The position numbers were made by a program, and so were the translations under genes. The notes below the pieces were generated by a model. That model saw only the letters and a program-made list of their open reading frames with translations. It searched no databases and was not told the origin of the DNA. A stretch of DNA of 10,078 nucleotides from Pelagophyceae sp. CCMP2097. Its lineage: Eukaryota; Sar; Pelagophyceae. Of the stretch, positions 7,060 to 10,078 are shown piece by piece (position 1 is the first letter of the stretch; each line of letters opens with the position of its first letter). The stretch covers positions 1-10,078 of the forward strand of contig MU657426.1 in the NCBI GenBank assembly GCA_026770575.1, read 5' to 3'.

Positions 7060-7121
7060 TGCCGCCGGCGGGGTTCGAACCGGCTCACCTAACTTTCGGT
7101 GGGACGCGACTGCAATCGCCA
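7060..7121 (-). ncRNA. tRNA-like module 1, unit A
   Basis: On the minus strand it reads TGGCGATTGCAGTCGCG, a short stem-loop CACC-GAAAGTTA-GGTG where an anticodon arm would be, then GCCGG-TTCGAAC-CCCGC as a T-arm with one mismatch, and CGGCGGCA like a 3' acceptor strand. The B box is close to consensus. The 5' acceptor strand is missing and the A box is poor, so this is tRNA-derived or tRNA-mimicking, not a functional tRNA gene. The same module recurs at 7399-7459. Confidence 0.4.
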
Positions 7122-7138
7122 TATACAAGTTGATAAAT

Positions 7139-7199
7139 TGCCGCCGCTTCCGGGGACTGAACAAGCGATCATCTTGATTTCGTTTCTTCAGCGAGGCCC
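7139..7199 (-). ncRNA. tRNA-like module 2, unit A
   Basis: On the minus strand it reads GGGCCTCGCTGAAG, a variable middle, then TTGTTCAGTCCCCGGAAGCG and GCGGCA. TTCAGTC resembles a T-loop and the last bases an acceptor 3' strand. It precedes module 1 by about 18 AT-rich bases, giving two tRNA-like 3' halves in tandem. The full cloverleaf is absent. Confidence 0.35.
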
Positions 7200-7398
7200 T
7201 TGCCTTAACTCGCATGTGCGTACGATTTCTGAACAGTTCAGAAAAAGTGAACCTGTCTACTGTTCTGAACTGTTCTGAACCTGTTCAAAAAGCCGAAATA
7301 TGAACTCAAAGTTCAGAATTCGGCGTTCTGAACTTGTTCTGAACTGTTCTGAACTGAGGAAACCCGCAAATATAGCTGCCTCATTTATTGTTCGAAAT

Positions 7399-7459
7399 AC
7401 CGCCGGCGGGGTTCGAACTCACTCACCTGGATTTCAGTGGGTTGCGACAGCAATCGCCA
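7399..7459 (-). ncRNA. tRNA-like module 1, unit B
   Basis: The equivalent of 7060-7121. It keeps GGCGATTGC, the CACT-GAAATCCA-GGTG stem-loop (with a T-G pair replacing C-G of unit A) and TTCGAACCCCGCCGGCGG. The stem is preserved although its sequence changed, hinting that structure rather than sequence was kept. One pair is weak evidence. Confidence 0.4.
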
Positions 7460-7479
7460 AAATAAAGTCGATAAAATAA

Positions 7480-7530
7480 TGCCGCTTCCGGGGATTGAAC
7501 ACGCGATCGTCTCTTCAGCGAGGCCTTCAC
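7480..7530 (-). ncRNA. tRNA-like module 2, unit B
   Basis: The equivalent of 7139-7199, shorter in the middle. It reads AAGGCCTCGCTGAAGAGACG, then TGTTCAATCCCCGGAAGCGG and CA. The TTCAATC T-loop-like and AAGCGGCA acceptor-like parts are conserved. Not a complete tRNA. Confidence 0.35.
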
Positions 7531-7574
7531 CTTAAATCAGAGTTGTGAACAGTTCAGAAAAGTGGACCTGTCTA

Positions 7575-8115
7575 ATGTCGACATTGAATCGATTTGGTGC
7601 ATAACGCGGAACACCGTCTCGATTATTTGTTAAGAAAGTGACACCAACTCGAATTGCCCCGTCCTGGGTGACACCGATTACCTCTTATCTCCATTATGGT
7701 AAGCACACTAAACTTACTACGCCGATGGAGGTTTAAATCTCCGACGAAAGCTCGGGTGGCAGTCGGATGCGAACTCGCGCAGCACATGAGCGTCGTGCGT
7801 CGCTAAACGCAACTATCGGCATGTCGGAATGTGAGGGTATCGCCAATAACGGACCATCGACTTTCTCAAATCTCGCGATGTTTCTCGTTAGAGATCCCGC
7901 CGTGGCTTAGCTCCCAGCGGGCTTGCCACTGGCCGGCAGCCGGCTGCAGACTGGCTGAGGCTCCTTTTGAGATTGCGGGCTCCGTTTTGGCGAGCCAAGT
8001 AAGTTCCTCGAGGTCTGGAAGTAATTTAACCTAAGTTGCCCAGTAATTTTCTTATAATTAGGATAAAAGTCGGGATAGACACTGCCAAGTACCTTTAATT
8101 AGGATGAACTCATCT
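7575..8115. other. intergenic stretch, no supported gene
   Basis: Mixed composition without coding bias. A 67-codon plus frame at 7831-8034 has no motif and mixed codon use. TAATTAGGAT occurs at about 8054 and 8096. Nothing else stands out. Confidence 0.4.
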
Positions 8116-8483
8116 TAGAGTAAAGGTCAATTTAAGAACCTGGTCAATTTAAGAACCGACGAAATAATCGACAAACGACGCTCAATATCTCAATTAGTCA
8201 TTTATAAGACCTAATTGAAATCCACTAAATCCCTTATTGCGATATTATCCGGCTCCAGGGGCCCGGTTCTTAATCTGACCAAGTGTTTTAAAAAAAACGA
8301 TGGTCGGTCCGGACTCTGCCTATGCTAAATTTCTCAACAGAGGTCCTCCGCGGACGCCATGATTTGGGGGTGGGTGGAGGGGACCCAGGCGCGTCCCCTG
8401 GCAGCGTCAAAACCGCAAACAACGGCGTCGCAGGGCCTCTGATTTTTTTCGCTTAGCCATTTCTAAAATTGACCTTTACTCTA
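8116..8483. mobile_element. TIR element with TAGAGTAAAGGTCAATTT ends
   Basis: TAGAGTAAAGGTCAATTT (8116-8133) and its exact reverse complement (8466-8483) bound 368 bases. The ends begin with TA, so a TA target duplication is possible. The interior has no coding frame, includes GGAGGGGACCC/GTCCCCT pairing (8378-8399) and contains a second, smaller inverted-repeat pair. I infer a non-autonomous DNA transposon. Confidence 0.65.
8142..8280. repeat. nested inverted-repeat element with GGTCAATTTAAGAACC ends
   Basis: GGTCAATTTAAGAACC occurs at 8125-8140 and again at 8142-8157. An inverted version with two mismatches, GGTTCTTAATCTGACC, lies at 8265-8280. The 139-base interval from 8142 also holds CAATTAG and CTAATTG as an internal pair. 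The first direct copy overlaps the TIR of the outer element, so the two may share end sequence or one may have been inserted into the other. Confidence 0.55.
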
Positions 8484-8547
8484 GCTTATTTAATTAGCAT
8501 TAAAACTGTTATCTCTGCCCTCTCTATTATTATTAGAATGGTATGTG

Positions 8548-8694
8548 TGCGTGATTTTGGCGCGACGCCGAAGGCGTTAATTAGAGGGGCATCCGGATTA
8601 GGGTTAGGTTGGGTGTTTTTTGGTTAGGGTATATCGAGGGCAGCAAGCCAAAATGCCACGATTAGGGTCATCGGGTCCGCGCCAGAAACTCGCA
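8548..8694 (+). mobile_element. MITE-like element of about 147 bp, right copy
   Basis: TGCGTGATTTTGGCGCGAC (8548-8566) and GTCCGCGCCAGAAACTCGCA (8675-8694) are imperfect inverted repeats. The interior contains GGATTAGGGTTAGG and GGTTAGGGT, which look like telomere repeats but are also present in the other copy of the element (6634-6744, inverted), so they belong to the element. No coding sequence. Confidence 0.6.
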
Positions 8695-9410
8695 ATTTTT
8701 TAATAATCGAAAAGTGCAGTTTTGGCTGTGTTTAAGGCTAGTAAAATAAGCTGGGAGGTGCGAATCCCAATAACATGTACTTGGGAGTGTATATTATAAC
8801 TTCGCCCCTACAATTGTACTTCGTAACTTACTTTGACCATCCACACCGCACTTTCCGAGTAAAATGAAAGTCGGAAGTCCCAAGTAAAGTCTTTTCAAAG
8901 TCCCTCCAAAGTCTTTGTTTCGCCGCGCCCGCGCAGCGCCTGCGCGCTCCCTCGAGGTCGGGATTGGCACAGTCGACGCGCCGCGTCGCGGGCTGCACTA
9001 TGTACCTAAGGTGCACGGCAGCCGCGCACGCGCGCCGCCCGGCATGTGTGGAAAGGAGAAAAAATATCAATAAAAAGTACTGAGCGAATGTGTAAGTAAC
9101 ATGATGTTAAAAGGCTTATGCGGTCTGGAGGGTTATCTCAAATATGCCGGTTATCTCAAAATACGTGATTTTACCCGCTAGATGGTGGTTTATTTTCATG
9201 TCAACAGCCGCTTCTTGATGTTCAGTCTCGGCTGCCTCTTGGATCAAGTGGTTTTCTCACCCCCTGTTCGGGCATTTCCTCTCGGTTATCTTTAAAGGCG
9301 AAGGCAAGATGCTACCTTCCCCCATTATCTTACTAAGTCTTGCCGATTCGCCCTGTAGTGCGTAATTTTTTAACGGTCTTAACAAAGTTAGGATTCCTAC
9401 AAGCTCCCTG
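8695..9410. other. intergenic stretch with minor repeats
   Basis: No supported gene. GGTTATCTCAAA occurs at 9131 and 9149. AAAGTC recurs several times at 8884-8922. GGCGAAGGCAAGA (9298-9310) and TCTTGCCGATTCGCC (9339-9353) form an imperfect inverted repeat. The 80-codon minus-strand frame at 8828-9070 has no motif and weak bias and is left out. Confidence 0.4.
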
Positions 9411-9442
9411 ACAATCGCCGAAATGGCCCTTTTGGCGATTGT
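9411..9442. repeat. 9-bp stem hairpin
   Basis: ACAATCGCC (9411-9419) and GGCGATTGT (9434-9442) are exact reverse complements around a 14-base loop. It lies downstream of the minus-strand exon at 9550-9690, perhaps within its intron or 3' region. Confidence 0.55.
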
Positions 9443-9507
9443 TTGAGCCCGCGACGCCGTGGCTGCCCCGTGGCGACTTGATCAAATCTTTTTAAAAAAG
9501 CTTTGTG

Positions 9508-9528
9508 GGGCCCTTTACAAGGGCCCCA
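9508..9528. repeat. 9-bp stem hairpin with 3-base loop
   Basis: GGGGCCCTT (9508-9516) and AAGGGCCCC (9520-9528) pair around TAC. The hairpin lies about 20 bases beyond the inferred 3' end of the exon on the minus strand, so it would be near the 5' end of the intron if the donor at 9549 is correct. Confidence 0.6.
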
Positions 9529-9549
9529 GAGTACAAGTAGTGCCGACAC

Positions 9550-9690
9550 GAGGACCGCGGCAATCTTCCGAGCCAAAAACGCCAGCCCCTGCTTCTTCTT
9601 CTCCTCGAGCTCGAGGATGCCCATCTCCAGCGCTTCGAGTTGCGACGTGGCCGCCAGCACCTCCGCGTCCGACGCCGCGTCCATCACGCC
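9550..9690 (-). CDS. internal or first coding exon, coiled-coil protein, gene incomplete
   Basis: On the minus strand the frame reads GVMDAASDAEVLAATSQLEA, then LEMGILELEEKKKQ and GLAFLARKIAAVL. The Leu/Glu/Lys part predicts a coiled coil. Third positions are almost all G or C until about 9550, after which codons such as GCA CTA CTT GTA AAA appear, fitting an exon end near a GTGTCG donor at 9549. The start follows CTGCACTCTTTCGCAG, with TACTGAC 33 bases before the intron end, so a real 3' splice site is likely. At 141 bases (47 codons) it is phase-neutral. If the exon is the first coding one, ATG at 9684 would start translation. No family is recognised. Confidence 0.6.
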
Positions 9691-9730
9691 CTGCGAAAGA
9701 GTGCAGCACCGCGGCGCCCAACGTCAGTAA
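9691..9730 (-). promoter_or_regulatory. 3' splice site with branch-point-like motif
   Basis: Minus-strand order: TACTGAC (9729-9723), a GC-rich spacer, CTGCACTCTTTCGCAG, then exon. The branch adenine candidate is at 9724, 33 bases from the terminal G. This matches the usual layout of spliceosomal introns. Confidence 0.55.
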
Positions 9731-10078
9731 ACGACTCGCGGCGCGCTCGCGAACTCGCCGTCGTCGTCGACGACCTCCCACGACCTACGGAATGCATCGG
9801 ACCCGCCCCGGCCCACACAACGCGCGCGCGGGGCGAGAACGCCCACGTGCGGGAAAACGACCCAAAACCCTCGTCGTCACCGCGACGCGGCGGCGACCTT
9901 CCACAGCCGCCCGACGGCGGATCCCCGCACTCTCCCAGGCGCCCGAGCGATTCCCCCAGGCCGCCAGGTTCGAGCCCGGCTATTTTTACGGCCGCTGTTT
10001 CCGGCTCTCGGTCGTCGCGCGGCTGGGCGTGCTACCCAACCAGCTCCGCCTCTGGGCTCCGCCTCGGGGCTCAAACAG
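9731..10078. other. GC-rich stretch upstream of the minus-strand exon
   Basis: Probably intron and possibly an earlier exon of the same minus-strand gene. A 65-codon Arg/Ala/Gly-rich minus frame (9877-10074) is open but gives no domain and cannot be joined with confidence; candidate donors GTGACG (about 9881) and GTGGGC (about 9847) exist. GGCTCCGCCTC occurs with small variation at 10039-10064. Confidence 0.35.

Larger units (their letters stand above)
6746..7574. mobile_element. composite TIR element with TAGACAGG ends and tandem units
   Basis: The left end TAGACAGGTTCACTTTTT... (6746-6778) is matched by inverted copies ending at 7259 (26 bases perfect, then one mismatch) and at 7574 (one substitution and one T fewer). 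A second left-end-like copy starts at 6804. Two related units follow each other: 6882-7259 and 7261-7574. They share CTGAACCTGTTCAAAA, GCCGAAATATGAA, CTGAGGAAACCCGCA, two tRNA-like modules and the right TIR. TTCTGAAC or its reverse complement occurs many times. Ends starting with TA fit a TA target duplication as in Tc1/mariner-like elements, but no transposase is present. So it looks like a non-autonomous element, partly duplicated. Confidence 0.7.

Noticed and set aside
6760..7350. Steroid-receptor-type GAAC/GTTC response elements
   Set aside because: The spacing between half-sites does not match the usual 3-base gap, and the motif is explained by the repeat element.
7060..7530. Functional tRNA genes
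   Set aside because: T-arm and 3' acceptor-like parts are good, but no matching 5' acceptor strand, no proper D-arm and no standard 7-base anticodon loop are present.
6746..7574. CRISPR array
   Set aside because: Repeats are short, in both orientations and irregularly spaced, with no unique spacers of uniform length.
8590..8666. Interstitial telomere (TTAGGG)
   Set aside because: Only two to three imperfect units occur, and the same sequence is found in the inverted copy at 6659-6700, so it belongs to the dispersed element.
8828..9070. 80-codon minus-strand frame
   Set aside because: Codon use is mixed and no conserved motif is seen; only its right half is GC-rich.
9508..9528. Rho-independent terminator
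   Set aside because: The context is eukaryotic, and no gene ends directly before the hairpin with a following U run in the right orientation.
9960..10078. tRNA-like A and B boxes near the right edge (AGCTGGTTGGGTAGCACG and a TTCGAGCC-type site)
   Set aside because: On the minus strand the boxes are in the right order, but T-arm and acceptor pairing fail and the intervening sequence does not fold as an anticodon arm.

Overview
The window looks like nuclear DNA of a eukaryote with GC-rich genes, most likely a unicellular alga or related protist. I cannot name the species or be sure of the group. The signs are coding stretches with strong G/C in third codon positions, one convincing GT-AG type 3' splice site with a TACTGAC branch-point-like motif, long stretches without any credible gene, and many short terminal-inverted-repeat (TIR) elements. 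No Shine-Dalgarno-led operons, rRNA, clean tRNA genes or CRISPR arrays are visible.

Left part (1-2165). One intact intronless gene (420-1370, +) encodes a 316-residue protein with an N-terminal Myb/SANT-like three-helix region, an acidic middle, a basic nuclear-localisation-like patch and a C-terminal coiled coil. It lies between imperfect 25-bp inverted repeats (191-215 and 1711-1736), so it may be cargo of a DNA transposon or derived from one. A 36-bp minisatellite after its stop codon continues the same reading frame. An AT-rich block (about 1737-2165) with roughly 100-bp tandem units follows.

Middle part (2166-5700). Mostly decayed dispersed repeats: a diverged inverted pair (2195-2437 and 3115-3503), a foldback (3524-3590), a diverged direct repeat pair (4043-4276 and 4343-4574) with a perfect 16-bp inverted repeat, and smaller palindromes. 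A weak minus-strand exon candidate lies at 3727-3920.

Right part (5700-10078). A minus-strand exon with strong coding bias ends at a stop at 5766. From 6634 to 8694 there is a nest of non-autonomous TIR elements. The most striking is a composite element (6746-7574) with TAGACAGG-type ends, dense TTCTGAAC motifs and two tandem units, each carrying two tRNA-like 3'-half modules. A second convincing exon (9550-9690, minus, coiled coil) has a clear splice acceptor, and its gene probably extends past the right edge.

The genes do not form a pathway. The picture is a repeat-rich intergenic region with one possibly transposon-linked DNA-binding gene and pieces of two or three spliced genes.
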